In this document: positions 35,352 through 43,518 of the stretch, piece after piece | How positions within the stretch are numbered: position 1 is the stretch's first letter | Layout: each line of letters opens with the position of its first letter | From: Comamonas aquatica NBRC 14918 | GTDB taxonomy: Bacteria; Pseudomonadota; Gammaproteobacteria; Burkholderiales; Burkholderiaceae_C | Reading direction: 5' to 3' | NCBI RefSeq assembly: GCF_000739875.1 | Contig: NZ_BBJR01000055.1 | Coordinates: 1-47,912 of the forward strand | DNA: 47,912 nucleotides | Notes under the pieces: generated by a model | Told to the model about the DNA's origin: nothing | What the model saw: only the letters and a program-made list of their open reading frames with translations | Databases searched by the model: none | Made by a program: the position numbers and the translations under genes

Positions 35352-35382
35352 GATGTGTCGGCCCTGCCTGCGCCGACACATC
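35352..35382 (+). other. Strong hairpin after htpX
   Basis: Perfect 11-bp stem GATGTGTCGGC/GCCGACACATC (35352-35362 with 35372-35382), nine-base loop, no proper T run. It probably acts with the terminator 40 bases further on. Confidence 0.6.
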
Positions 35383-35422
35383 TTGCGCGGCTTCTTTACC
35401 CGCGCTTTACAGCTTCGACAAG

Positions 35423-35451
35423 AACCCCGGTCAGCATCGTGCCGGGGTTTT
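35423..35451 (+). terminator. Rho-independent terminator after htpX
   Basis: Stem AACCCCGG/CCGGGGTT (35423-35430 with 35442-35449), T run 35448-35451. Confidence 0.8.
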
Positions 35452-35486
35452 GCGTTATGGAATGTGTCACCTTGTTAGGAGCTGCT

Positions 35487-36140
35487 ATGCGATGGACTGA
35501 TTCCTCTGTGCGATGGACCCGCTTCAGCCCGCGCGGCTGGGCGGCGCTGGGTGTGGCAGGGGCGGTGGCTCTGCTCAGTGGCTGCGTGGTGGCTCCGGTG
35601 GATGACGGCTATGCCGACTATGGTTACTCCAGCACCACGGTCTACACCACCTATGGCTATCCGCCACCCCCGCGCGTCGAGTACCGCACTGTGGCACCCG
35701 CGCCCAACTACATCTGGATTGGTGGGGACTGGTTCTGGACCGGCAACCGCTATGACTGGCGCCCTGGGCGCTGGGCACCCCCCGGCTACCACTATGTGCC
35801 GCCCCCACCACCGCGGCCCCATTTCCGGCCGCCGCCACCGCCGGTGCGCCCGGCGCCCTGGCCCTTGCGGCCCGAAGTGCGCCCCGATGACCGGCCCCGT
35901 CCGCCGTTCTGGCGTCCTGACGACGGACCGCGCCCGCCCCAGGTGCGGCCCGATCGCCCAGACCGTCCGGACCGTGGGGAGGGCCGCCCACCGCAATGGC
36001 GCCCGGATGGCGATGGCCGCCTCCAGGTGCGCCCGGACCGGCCGCGTCCCCCCGAGGGCCGGCCCGAGCGTCCGTTGCGGGAAGAGGGGCGCGCCTGGCC
36101 CTCGCACCGGCGCGACCGTGAAGAGGGGGGCCGCGACTGA
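35487..36140 (+). CDS. Proline/arginine-rich lipoprotein with YxWxxG repeats
   Basis: 217 residues. A lipoprotein signal (GWAALGVAGAVALLSGC) has the lipobox LLSG|C at about residue 33, so the mature protein is lipid-anchored. It then has a Tyr-rich segment (YADYGYSSTTVYTTYGYP), a small conserved block APNYIWIGGDWFWTGNRYDW and RPGRWAPPGYHYVPPP (YxWxxGxW-type repeats), and a tail of about 120 residues of Pro, Arg, Asp and Gly with repeated RPDxRP units. The tail is strongly basic-acidic and probably unstructured. TTAGGA precedes ATG 35487. YxWxxG proteins are common in Burkholderiales envelopes without a known reaction; an interaction with nucleic acid or cell wall is conceivable. Monocistronic, with a terminator 22 bases after the stop. 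Confidence 0.82.
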   Translation: MRWTDSSVRWTRFSPRGWAALGVAGAVALLSGCVVAPVDDGYADYGYSSTTVYTTYGYPPPPRVEYRTVAPAPNYIWIGGDWFWTGNRYDWRPGRWAPPGYHYVPPPPPRPHFRPPPPPVRPAPWPLRPEVRPDDRPRPPFWRPDDGPRPPQVRPDRPDRPDRGEGRPPQWRPDGDGRLQVRPDRPRPPEGRPERPLREEGRAWPSHRRDREEGGRD

Positions 36141-36162
36141 GCGTGCGCGGCGATCCCACAGC

Positions 36163-36191
36163 ACCCGCAGGCCTGTGCCTGCGGGTTTTTT
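36163..36191 (+). terminator. Rho-independent terminator of the lipoprotein gene
   Basis: Stem ACCCGCAGG/CCTGCGGGT (36163-36171 with 36178-36186), six-base loop, T run 36186-36191. Confidence 0.93.
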
Positions 36192-36260
36192 AATGGCCGT
36201 GGGGCCTGGGCCTGGGCCGGAGCTTGTGGGGTTGGTAGGGCTGGGCCGCAGCCCCTGGCG

Positions 36261-37166
36261 TCATGCCGTCGTGGGCTGGGCCTCGCCGCGGGCCTTGGCC
36301 AGCAGAAAGTCGATGCAGGTGCGCACCGCCCGGGTCTGGTGGCGGTTGGGCAGGTACAGCAGGTACATGTGCGTGCCGAAGATGCTCAGCCGGTAGTCGT
36401 GCAAGGTGGTCAGCACCTCGCCGGTGGCCACCTTGTCCTGCACCACATAGTCGGGCACCAGGCCCACGCCCAGGCTGGCCAGGATGCCCTGGCGCAGGAA
36501 GGGAAAGTGCTCGGAGATGATGGTCGGCTCCAGCGTCACCTCCTGGCGCTCCAGCCCCTGGTAGGCCGCCAGGCGCAGCTGGCGCCCCATCACGCCGGCG
36601 GTGATCAGCGGGCTGGCGCGCAGCTCCATCAGCGTCTGCGGCAGGCCGTGCTGCGCAGCGTAGTCCCTGGAGGCGCAGGCCACATAGCGCACATCGCCCA
36701 GGCTGCGCGCCACCACGGACAGGGGCGGCTCCTGCATCACGCGGATGGCGATGTCGACCTCGTCGCGCAGGTTGTCGGCGCGGTTCTCGAACAGCACGTC
36801 CAGCACGATGCCGGGGTACAGCCGCTTGAACTCGATCAGCCAGTCGCTCACCACGATCTGGCCATAGCCGCTGGGCACGCTGATGCCCACGCGCCCGCGC
36901 AATTCCTGGCCCAGGCTGGTGATGGTCTCGCGCGCGGCCAGCATTTCGTTGTGGATGTTGCGCCCGTGCTCGTACAGGCGCAGCCCGACCTCGGTGGGCT
37001 CCACCCGGCGCGTGGTGCGCTTGACCAGTTGCACGCCGACCGACTTTTCCAGCTGCGACAGGTGGTAGCTGACGTTGGCCCGCGTCATCTTCAGCTTGCG
37101 CGCGGCCTGGCTGAGGTTGCCGCTGTCGATGATCTCCACCAGCAGGGTGAGTGACTGCAGGTCCAT
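36261..37166 (-). CDS. LysR-family regulator of the divergent beta-oxidation cluster
   Basis: 301 residues from ATG 37166 (MDLQSLTLLVEIIDSGNLSQ); an in-frame start 48 bases upstream is less likely. The helix-turn-helix is at about 18-37 (NLSQAARKLKMTRANVSYHLSQLE), followed by VQLVKRTTRRVEPTEVG. The effector domain has GRVGISVPSGYGQIVVSDWL and GILASLGVGLVPDYVV. The arrangement is the classic one: regulator divergent from its target operon with a shared 126-base region holding a TTGAC-N5-GTCAA palindrome. The inducer is likely a CoA ester or acid of the degraded substrate (inference). Confidence 0.92.
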   Translation of the reverse strand: MDLQSLTLLVEIIDSGNLSQAARKLKMTRANVSYHLSQLEKSVGVQLVKRTTRRVEPTEVGLRLYEHGRNIHNEMLAARETITSLGQELRGRVGISVPSGYGQIVVSDWLIEFKRLYPGIVLDVLFENRADNLRDEVDIAIRVMQEPPLSVVARSLGDVRYVACASRDYAAQHGLPQTLMELRASPLITAGVMGRQLRLAAYQGLERQEVTLEPTIISEHFPFLRQGILASLGVGLVPDYVVQDKVATGEVLTTLHDYRLSIFGTHMYLLYLPNRHQTRAVRTCIDFLLAKARGEAQPTTA

Positions 37167-37199
37167 TGCGGGTTTTCCCTGGTGATTGTCTAAATTTAT

Positions 37200-37214
37200 T
37201 TGACGGTCTGTCAA
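37200..37214. promoter_or_regulatory. Candidate LysR operator
   Basis: TTGAC-GGTCT-GTCAA, a perfect interrupted palindrome in an AT-rich stretch between the divergent LysR gene (start 37166) and the hydratase/dehydrogenase gene (start 37293). Size and position suit a LysR recognition site; T-N11-A-type half-sites occur within it. Confidence 0.6.
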
Positions 37215-37292
37215 TTATTGAGGTGATTGTAAAGAGCCTTTGTCGTAGTACAAACGGCTTTTCCCTGAAAACCGATTTCCGGAGACACGCGC

Positions 37293-39410
37293 ATGAGTTC
37301 CGACAACACCGCTTCTGTGGTCCAAACCCGCCTCGATGGCGAGGTGCTGGTGGTCAGCATCCACAACCCCCCCGTCAATGCACTGGGTCAGGCCGTGCGC
37401 GCCGGTTTGCTGGCCGCCGTGGAGCAGGCTGCGGCCGATGCGGCCGTGAAGGCCCTGCTGATCGTCGGTGAGGGCAAGGCCTTCATCGCCGGCGCCGACA
37501 TCCGTGAATTCGGCAAGCCCGCCATGCCCCCCTCGCTGCCCGAGGTCTGCAACGCGATTGAAGCCAGCCCCAAGCTGGTGGTGGCGGCCATCCACGGCCC
37601 CGCCCTGGGGGGCGGCCTGGAGGTGGCGCTGTCGGCCCACTACCGCCTGGCACTGCCCAAGGCGCTGCTGGGCCTGCCCGAAGTGAACCTTGGCCTGCTG
37701 CCCGGCGCCGGCGGCACCCAGCGTGCCCCGCGCGTGATGGGCGTGAAGGCCGCCACCGAGCTGATGCTCAGCGGCAAGCACCTGTCGGCCAAGGCCGCAG
37801 CCGCAGCCGGCCTGGTGGACCAACTGGTGGACGGTGACGATGTGACCGCCGCCGGCCTGGCCTATACCCGCGGCCTGCTGGCGGCCGGCGCCCCCGTGCG
37901 CCGCACCCGCGACATCGAGATCACCGACAAGGTCGGGGCCCTGGCCGAGCTGGAAGCCCTGGCCATCGACACCGCCAAGAAGGCGCGTGGCCTGTTCTCG
38001 CCGCTGAAAATCATCGAGTGCGCCAAGGCCGCCGTGAACCTGCCGTTCGAGCAGGGCCTGGCCCATGAGCGCGCCCTGTTCGTGCAGTGCCTGGAAAGCC
38101 CCCAGCGCCAGGGCCTGATCCATGCCTTCTTCGCCGAGCGCGAGACCGCCAAGATCCCCGAAGCCAAGGCCGCCGCACCGCGTGCCTTTGCCAAGTTGGC
38201 CATCATCGGTGGCGGCACCATGGGCGCCGGCATCACCGTGGCGGCGCTGGACGCCGGCTACCCCGTGATCATGGTCGAGCGCGATGCCGAGTCCATCGCC
38301 CGGGGCCAGGCCAATGTGGAAAAGGTCTACAACGGCCTGATCGCCAAGGGCCGCCTCACCGAAGAGGGCAAGGCCGCCATCATGGCGCGCTACACCCCTT
38401 CGACCAGCTACGACGACCTGCAGGACGTGGACCTGGTGATCGAGGCCGTGTTCGAAGACCTGGAAGTCAAGAAGGCCGTGTTCAAGGAACTGGACCGCGT
38501 CTGCAAGCCCGGCGCGGTGCTGGCCACCAACACCTCCTACCTGGACATCGACGCGATTGCTGCCGCCACGGCCCGCCCACAGGACGTGATCGGCCTGCAC
38601 TTCTTCAGCCCGGCCAACATCATGAAGCTGCTGGAGATCGTGGTGCCCGCCAAGGTCTCGGCCGATGTCGTGGCCACCGCGTTTGAGCTGGCCAAGAAGC
38701 TGAAGAAGGTGCCCGTGCGCGCCGGCGTCTGCGATGGCTTCATCGGCAACCGCATCCTGGCCGTGTACAAGCAGGCCGCCGATTACATCATGGAAGACGG
38801 TGCTTCGCCCTACGAGATCGATGCGGCCGTGCGCGGCTTTGGCTACCCCATGGGCCCCTTCCAGGTCACCGACCTGGCTGGCGGCGACATCGGCTGGGCC
38901 ACGCGCAAGCGCCGCGCCGCGACGCGCGACCCCAAGGCGCGCTACGTCGAGGTGGCCGACCGCATCTGCGAGAACGGCTGGTTCGGCCAGAAGACCGGCC
39001 GCGGCTTCTACCTGTACCCGCAAGGCGCGCGCGTCGGCCAGCCCGACCCCGAAGTGCTGGCGATTGTCGACGCCGAGCGTGCCAAGAAGGGCGTGACGCC
39101 ACGCCAGTTCACCCCCGAGGAAATCATGCGCCGCTACATGGCCGCCATGGTCAACGAAGGCGCCAAGGTGGTCGAAGAGGGCATCGCCCTGCGCCCCCTG
39201 GATGTGGACGTGACCTTCATCTCCGGCTACGGCTTCCCCCGCTGGCGCGGCGGCCCCATGAAGTGGGCCGACATGCAGGGCCTGGACAAGATCCTGGCCG
39301 ACATCCAGACGTTCGAACAGGAAGACCCGCTGTTCTGGAAGCCCGCCGCCCTGCTGAAAAAGCTGGTCGCCGAAGGCAAGAACTTTGACAGCCTGAACCA
39401 GGCGGACTAA
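37293..39410 (+). CDS. Enoyl-CoA hydratase/3-hydroxyacyl-CoA dehydrogenase fusion (FadB/FadJ/PimF type)
   Basis: 705 residues, hydratase first and dehydrogenase second, the reverse of the fusion at 9188. The crotonase part has IHGPALGGGLEVAL (E110) and LPEVNLGLLPGAGG (E130), so both catalytic glutamates are kept. The dehydrogenase part starts about residue 300 with LAIIGGGTMGAGITVAALDA (NAD motif), then DLVIEAVFEDLEVKK, LATNTSYLDI and GLHFFSPANIMKLLEIV, and a C-terminal pair of helical domains ending GYGFPRWRGGPM. The length fits FadJ/PimF. It is the first gene of the operon controlled by the divergent LysR protein. Confidence 0.93.
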   Translation: MSSDNTASVVQTRLDGEVLVVSIHNPPVNALGQAVRAGLLAAVEQAAADAAVKALLIVGEGKAFIAGADIREFGKPAMPPSLPEVCNAIEASPKLVVAAIHGPALGGGLEVALSAHYRLALPKALLGLPEVNLGLLPGAGGTQRAPRVMGVKAATELMLSGKHLSAKAAAAAGLVDQLVDGDDVTAAGLAYTRGLLAAGAPVRRTRDIEITDKVGALAELEALAIDTAKKARGLFSPLKIIECAKAAVNLPFEQGLAHERALFVQCLESPQRQGLIHAFFAERETAKIPEAKAAAPRAFAKLAIIGGGTMGAGITVAALDAGYPVIMVERDAESIARGQANVEKVYNGLIAKGRLTEEGKAAIMARYTPSTSYDDLQDVDLVIEAVFEDLEVKKAVFKELDRVCKPGAVLATNTSYLDIDAIAAATARPQDVIGLHFFSPANIMKLLEIVVPAKVSADVVATAFELAKKLKKVPVRAGVCDGFIGNRILAVYKQAADYIMEDGASPYEIDAAVRGFGYPMGPFQVTDLAGGDIGWATRKRRAATRDPKARYVEVADRICENGWFGQKTGRGFYLYPQGARVGQPDPEVLAIVDAERAKKGVTPRQFTPEEIMRRYMAAMVNEGAKVVEEGIALRPLDVDVTFISGYGFPRWRGGPMKWADMQGLDKILADIQTFEQEDPLFWKPAALLKKLVAEGKNFDSLNQAD

Positions 39411-39470
39411 AGCCTGCCCAGGGGTGGCCACCTGCACAGGGCACCACCTCCGTCAGGCTGCGTGATCGGC

Positions 39471-39493
39471 GTGCGCCGCCGCGTGCGGCGCAC
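39471..39493 (+). other. GC-rich hairpin in the 286-base gap before the thiolase
   Basis: Perfect 9-bp stem GTGCGCCGC/GCGGCGCAC (39471-39479 with 39485-39493), loop CGCGT, no T run. A second small GNRA hairpin GGGCC-GCAA-GGCCC lies at 39503-39516. The rest of the gap becomes AT-rich (39580-39690). The hairpins may stabilise or partly end the upstream message; a separate promoter for the thiolase is possible. Confidence 0.5.
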
Positions 39494-39696
39494 AAAGAGG
39501 AAGGGCCGCAAGGCCCATCAGGGAGTACCGGGGGCACACAAAAACCAGGCCACCGGGCCGCACGTTCAAGGTGCGGCATCAAAAAGAGAAGCTGGAAGCG
39601 CAATAACAAACAGGCTTTCCATATCAAAAGTATTGGAAAGACTTGAAACAACAGCGCTGACAGCTATCCAAACCAATTCAACCGAGACAACACACC

Positions 39697-40893
39697 ATGC
39701 GCGAAGCCGTCATCGTTTCTACCGCCCGCACGCCGCTGACCAAGTCCCACCGCGGCGAGTTCAACATCACGCCCGCCGCCCAGCTGGCCGCGTTTTCCGT
39801 CAAGGCCGCGGTGGAGCGCTCGGGCGTGGACCCCGCCATGATCGAGGACCTGATCCTCGGCTGCGGCAACCCCGACGGCTTCCAGGGCCGCAACCTGGGC
39901 CGCCAGGCCGTGCTGCGCGCCGAGCTGCCGCTGAGCATTGCCGGCACCACCATCACGCGCTACTGTGCCTCGGGCCTGCAGTCCATCGCCATCGCGGCGG
40001 GCCGCGTGGTGGCCGAAGGCGTGGACGCCATGCTGGCCGGCGGTGTGGAAACCATCTCCGGCATTCGCGCCGGCAACAACCTGCCCACCGACATGGATCC
40101 CTGGCTGGTCGAGCGCAAGCCCGAGCTGTTCATGGCCATGATCGACACCGCCGACGTGGTGGCCAAGCGCTACAACATCAGCCGCGAAGACCAGGATGCC
40201 TTCTCGCTGTTGAGCCAGCAGCGCACCGCCGCCGCGCAGGCGGCCGGTCTGTTTGGCAACGAAATCATTCCTTGCGCCACGAAGATGGCGGAGAAAAACA
40301 AGGACACCGGCGAAGTCACCTACCGGGACGTCATCGCCACCCAGGACAACTGCAACCGCGCCAGCACCACGCTGGCCGGCCTGGCCAAGCTGGAGCCCGT
40401 GAAGGGCCCTGGCAACTTCATCACCGCGGGCAATGCCTCGCAGCTGTCCGACGGCTCGAGCGCCTGCGTGGTGGTCGAGGCCAAGGTGGCCGAGCGCCTG
40501 GGCCTGCAGCCGCTGGGGGCCTTCCGCGGCTTTGCCGTGGCCGGTTGCGAGCCCGACGAGATGGGCATCGGCCCCGTGTTTGCCGTGCCCAAGCTGCTGG
40601 CCCGCCACGGCCTGACGGTGGACGACATCGACCTGTGGGAGCTGAACGAAGCGTTTGCCTCCCAAGCCCTGTACTGCCAGCGCCAGCTGGGCATTCCCAC
40701 CGAGCGCCTGAACGTCAATGGCGGCGCCATCTCCATCGGCCACCCGTTTGGCATGACCGGCGCGCGCCTGGCCGGCCACATCCTGCTGGAAGGCCAGCGC
40801 CGCAAGGCCAAGGACCCGTCGGTCAAGTACGGCGTGGTGACCATGTGCATTGCCGGTGGCATGGGCGCAGCGGGCTTGTTTGAGATCTTTTGA
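39697..40893 (+). CDS. Acetyl-CoA C-acyltransferase (thiolase), PimB-like
   Basis: 398 residues. Nucleophilic C90 in [14 protein letters not shown]; the other active-site residues are in [18 protein letters not shown] (His) and [12 protein letters not shown] (Cys). [15 protein letters not shown] is the NEAF motif. It releases acetyl-CoA from the 3-keto acid made by the upstream fusion. Thiolases in this context (between a hydratase/dehydrogenase fusion and paired acyl-CoA dehydrogenases) are of the PimB type. Clearly a paralogue of the thiolase at 11759, with different loops around [14 protein letters not shown]. Confidence 0.94.
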   Translation: MREAVIVSTARTPLTKSHRGEFNITPAAQLAAFSVKAAVERSGVDPAMIEDLILGCGNPDGFQGRNLGRQAVLRAELPLSIAGTTITRYCASGLQSIAIAAGRVVAEGVDAMLAGGVETISGIRAGNNLPTDMDPWLVERKPELFMAMIDTADVVAKRYNISREDQDAFSLLSQQRTAAAQAAGLFGNEIIPCATKMAEKNKDTGEVTYRDVIATQDNCNRASTTLAGLAKLEPVKGPGNFITAGNASQLSDGSSACVVVEAKVAERLGLQPLGAFRGFAVAGCEPDEMGIGPVFAVPKLLARHGLTVDDIDLWELNEAFASQALYCQRQLGIPTERLNVNGGAISIGHPFGMTGARLAGHILLEGQRRKAKDPSVKYGVVTMCIAGGMGAAGLFEIF

Positions 40894-40969
40894 TCACGCC
40901 CTGCGCGGCAGGGCATACAGATTTGAAGTTTGACGGCGTACCGCGCCACGGATTACTGAGGACATCGCA

Positions 40970-42169
40970 ATGGATTTGCAATTCACCCCCCAAGAAGAGG
41001 CGTTCCGCGCCGAAGTGCAGGCTTTCCTGAAGGACAAGCTGCCCCAAAACATCGCTAACAAGGTCAAGGCCGGCCAGCGCCTGAGCAAGGAAGACCAGGC
41101 CCAGTGGCACGCCATCCTGAACGAGCGTGGCTGGTACGCCAACCACTGGCCCCAGGAACACGGCGGCCCCGGCTGGGGGGCGGTGGAAAAGTTCATCTTC
41201 GACACCGAGTGCGCCCTGGCCGGTGGCCCGCGCATCGTGCCGTTTGGCGTGAACATGCTGGGCCCGGTGCTGATCAAGTACGGCAGCGAGGCGCAGAAGA
41301 AGTACTGGCTGCCCCGCATCCTGAACGGCGATGACTGGTGGTGCCAGGGCTATTCGGAACCCGGTGCGGGCTCCGATCTGGCCTCGGTCAAGACCACGGC
41401 CGTGCGCGACGGCGACCACTACATCGTCAACGGCCAGAAGACCTGGACCACCCAGGGCCAGCACGCCAACATGATCTTCTGCCTGGTGCGCACCAACAAG
41501 GACGCCAAGGCCCAGGCCGGCATCAGCTTCCTGCTGGTGGACATGAACACCCCCGGCGTGGAGCTGCGCCCCATCCGCACGCTGGACGGCGACAAGGAAG
41601 TCAACGAGGTCTTCTTCACCGACGTTAAGGTGCCCGTCGAAAACCTGGTGGGTGAAGAGAACAAGGGCTGGACCTACGCCAAGTACCTGCTGACCTATGA
41701 GCGCACCGGCATCGCGGGCGTGGGCTTTTGCATCTCGGCGCTGGCCAAGCTCAAGGTCATCGCCGCCAAGGTGCACAAGAACGGCCAGCCACTGAACCAG
41801 GATCCGCTGTTCGCCGCCCGCATGGCGCGCGTCGAGATCGACCTGGAAAACATGAAGACCACCAACCTGCGCGTGATCGCCGCCGTGGCCGGTGGCGGTG
41901 TGCCCGGTGCGGAAAGCTCCATGCTGAAGATCCGCGGCACCGAGATCCGCCAGGAAATCCTGTCGCTGATCCGCCGTGCCATGGGCGTGTATGCCGTGCC
42001 CTACATCGACGAAGCCCAGTACGAAGGCTACGACGACGCGCCGGTGGGCGGCATCGACGAGGCTGCGACTGCCTCGGCCAACTACTTCAACTACCGCAAG
42101 CTGTCGATCTTCGGCGGCTCCAACGAAATTCAGAAAAACATCATCTCCAAGATGATCCTGGGCTTGTAA
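40970..42169 (+). CDS. Acyl-CoA dehydrogenase, large subunit of a heteromer (PimC-like)
   Basis: 399 residues. Starts MDLQFTPQEEAFRAEVQAFL. FAD and substrate features: WWCQGYSEPGAGSDLASVKT, GQKTWTTQGQHAN, and the end IFGGSNEIQKNIISKMILGL. The glutamate normally found in the C-terminal YEG motif is missing here (FGG); E244 in LTYERTGIAG is a candidate base, as in heteromeric acyl-CoA dehydrogenases of steroid breakdown. The next gene is a second, divergent dehydrogenase, so the enzyme is probably a two-chain complex. In pimelate degradation PimC and PimD form such a pair. The gap before it (76 bases) has a good Shine-Dalgarno (GAGGA). Confidence 0.93.
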   Translation: MDLQFTPQEEAFRAEVQAFLKDKLPQNIANKVKAGQRLSKEDQAQWHAILNERGWYANHWPQEHGGPGWGAVEKFIFDTECALAGGPRIVPFGVNMLGPVLIKYGSEAQKKYWLPRILNGDDWWCQGYSEPGAGSDLASVKTTAVRDGDHYIVNGQKTWTTQGQHANMIFCLVRTNKDAKAQAGISFLLVDMNTPGVELRPIRTLDGDKEVNEVFFTDVKVPVENLVGEENKGWTYAKYLLTYERTGIAGVGFCISALAKLKVIAAKVHKNGQPLNQDPLFAARMARVEIDLENMKTTNLRVIAAVAGGGVPGAESSMLKIRGTEIRQEILSLIRRAMGVYAVPYIDEAQYEGYDDAPVGGIDEAATASANYFNYRKLSIFGGSNEIQKNIISKMILGL

Positions 42170-42177
42170 ATGTCCAC

Positions 42178-42272
42178 CCCCTGAGTCGCTGCGCGCCTTC
42201 CCCCAAGGGGAACGACACCCTTGCTGCGAGGCGGCTCTTGCTCGGTGTCTCCCTCGAAAGCGGTGATGCCGA
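42178..42272. repeat. Dispersed intergenic repeat of Comamonadaceae type (candidate)
   Basis: Between the two dehydrogenase genes lies a stretch starting CCCCTGAGTCGCTGCGCGCC and containing a perfect hairpin TTCCCC-CAA-GGGGAA (42198-42212) nested near GACACC/GGTGTC (42214-42219 with 42244-42249). From memory this phrasing recurs in many intergenic regions of Acidovorax, Delftia and Comamonas genomes; only one copy is in this window, so the repeat status rests on recall. It interrupts an otherwise compact operon and ends before the Shine-Dalgarno of the next gene. Confidence 0.6.
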
Positions 42273-42313
42273 GCGATCTGGATAGATGACCTGTTGGGTA
42301 GAAAGAATTTGTC

Positions 42314-43450
42314 ATGAACTTCACACACACCGAAGACCGCCGCATGCTGGCGGACAGCCTGAACCGTTTCGTGGCGGAGCAGTACGGCATCGAGCACCGC
42401 AACCAGCTGGCCTATGGCGACGAAGGCCACAGCCCCGCGCTGTACGCCCAGTTCGCCGAGCTGGGCGCCATCGGCGCGCTGTTCCCTGAAGACGCGGGCG
42501 GCTTTGGCGGCTCGGGCTTCGACATCAGCGTGGTGTTCGAATCGCTGGGCCGCGGCCTGGTGGCCGAGCCCCTGCTGGGCGCCCTGGTCGTGGGCCAGGC
42601 GCTGATTGTCGCGGGCACCGAATCGCAAAAGCAGCGCCTGGACGACATCATCGCCGGCGGCGTGATCGCTGCCCTGGCGCACGACGAACCCGGCAGCCAC
42701 TACGAGCTGAACAAGGTCACCGCCACGGCCGCCAAGACTGCCACGGGCTGGGTGCTGAACGGCGCCAAGAGCGTGGTGGCCTTGGGCGAAAAGGCCGACC
42801 TGCTGCTGGTGTCGGCACGCACGGCCGGTGGTGCCTTTGACGAAGCCGGCATCAGCCTGTTCCTGGTGGATGGCACCATGGCCGGTATCGGCAAGCGCGG
42901 CTACAGCTGCTTTGAAGGTGGCCGCGCCGCCGAGTTGACTTTCAACAACGTGCAGCTGGGTGCCGACGCCCTGCTGGGGGCCGAAGGCCAAGGCTATGGC
43001 CTGCTGGAGCACATCCAGGGTTATGCCCTGCTGGCGCTGGCGGCCGAGGCCCTGGGCGCCATGGACGTGGCCAAGCAGTACACGCTGGAGTATCTGCAGA
43101 CCCGCAAGCAGTTCGGCGTGGCCATTGGCACCTTCCAGGCCCTGCAGCACCGCATGGCCGATCTGCTGCTGGAGGTGGAGCAGGTGCGTTCGACCGTGAT
43201 CAACGCGGCCGATGCCATCGACAACGCCCAGGGCGTGGAGCGCGCCAAGATGCTGGCCGCGGCCAAGTACACCGTGGGCTACGCGGGCACGCTGGTGGCC
43301 GAGGAAAGCATCCAGATGCATGGCGGCATCGGCATGACCTGGGAGCTGCCCCTGGCGCACTACGCCAAGCGCCTGGTCATGATCGACCACCAGTTCGGTG
43401 ACGAAGACCACCACCTGGCGCGCTTCATGGCGCTGAGCCAGGCCGTCTGA
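42314..43450 (+). CDS. Acyl-CoA dehydrogenase, small subunit of a heteromer (PimD-like)
   Basis: 378 residues. MNFTHTEDRRMLADSLNRFV and LFPEDAGGFGGSGFDISVVFE are typical of the N-terminal helical domain. The middle is divergent: ALAHDEPGSHYELNKVTA and VLNGAKSVVALGEKADLLLV. The end has EYLQTRKQFGVAIGTFQALQHRMAD and IQMHGGIGMTWELPLAHYAKR. The usual YEG glutamate is absent, consistent with a non-catalytic or complementing chain. It follows the large chain after 144 bases that hold a repeat. Expected partner: PimC-like protein at 40970. Confidence 0.92.
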   Translation: MNFTHTEDRRMLADSLNRFVAEQYGIEHRNQLAYGDEGHSPALYAQFAELGAIGALFPEDAGGFGGSGFDISVVFESLGRGLVAEPLLGALVVGQALIVAGTESQKQRLDDIIAGGVIAALAHDEPGSHYELNKVTATAAKTATGWVLNGAKSVVALGEKADLLLVSARTAGGAFDEAGISLFLVDGTMAGIGKRGYSCFEGGRAAELTFNNVQLGADALLGAEGQGYGLLEHIQGYALLALAAEALGAMDVAKQYTLEYLQTRKQFGVAIGTFQALQHRMADLLLEVEQVRSTVINAADAIDNAQGVERAKMLAAAKYTVGYAGTLVAEESIQMHGGIGMTWELPLAHYAKRLVMIDHQFGDEDHHLARFMALSQAV

Positions 43451-43518
43451 GTCCCAGGCCGCCCGGGCGGCCGGCCCCGGCACCCACCGACCACGACAAC
43501 AAGCCAAGGAGACATGCG

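Noticed and set aside
39304..39316. GTTCGAAC palindrome resembling the TetR operator core
   Set aside because: It lies inside the coding sequence of the fusion gene and lacks the outer bases of the operator.
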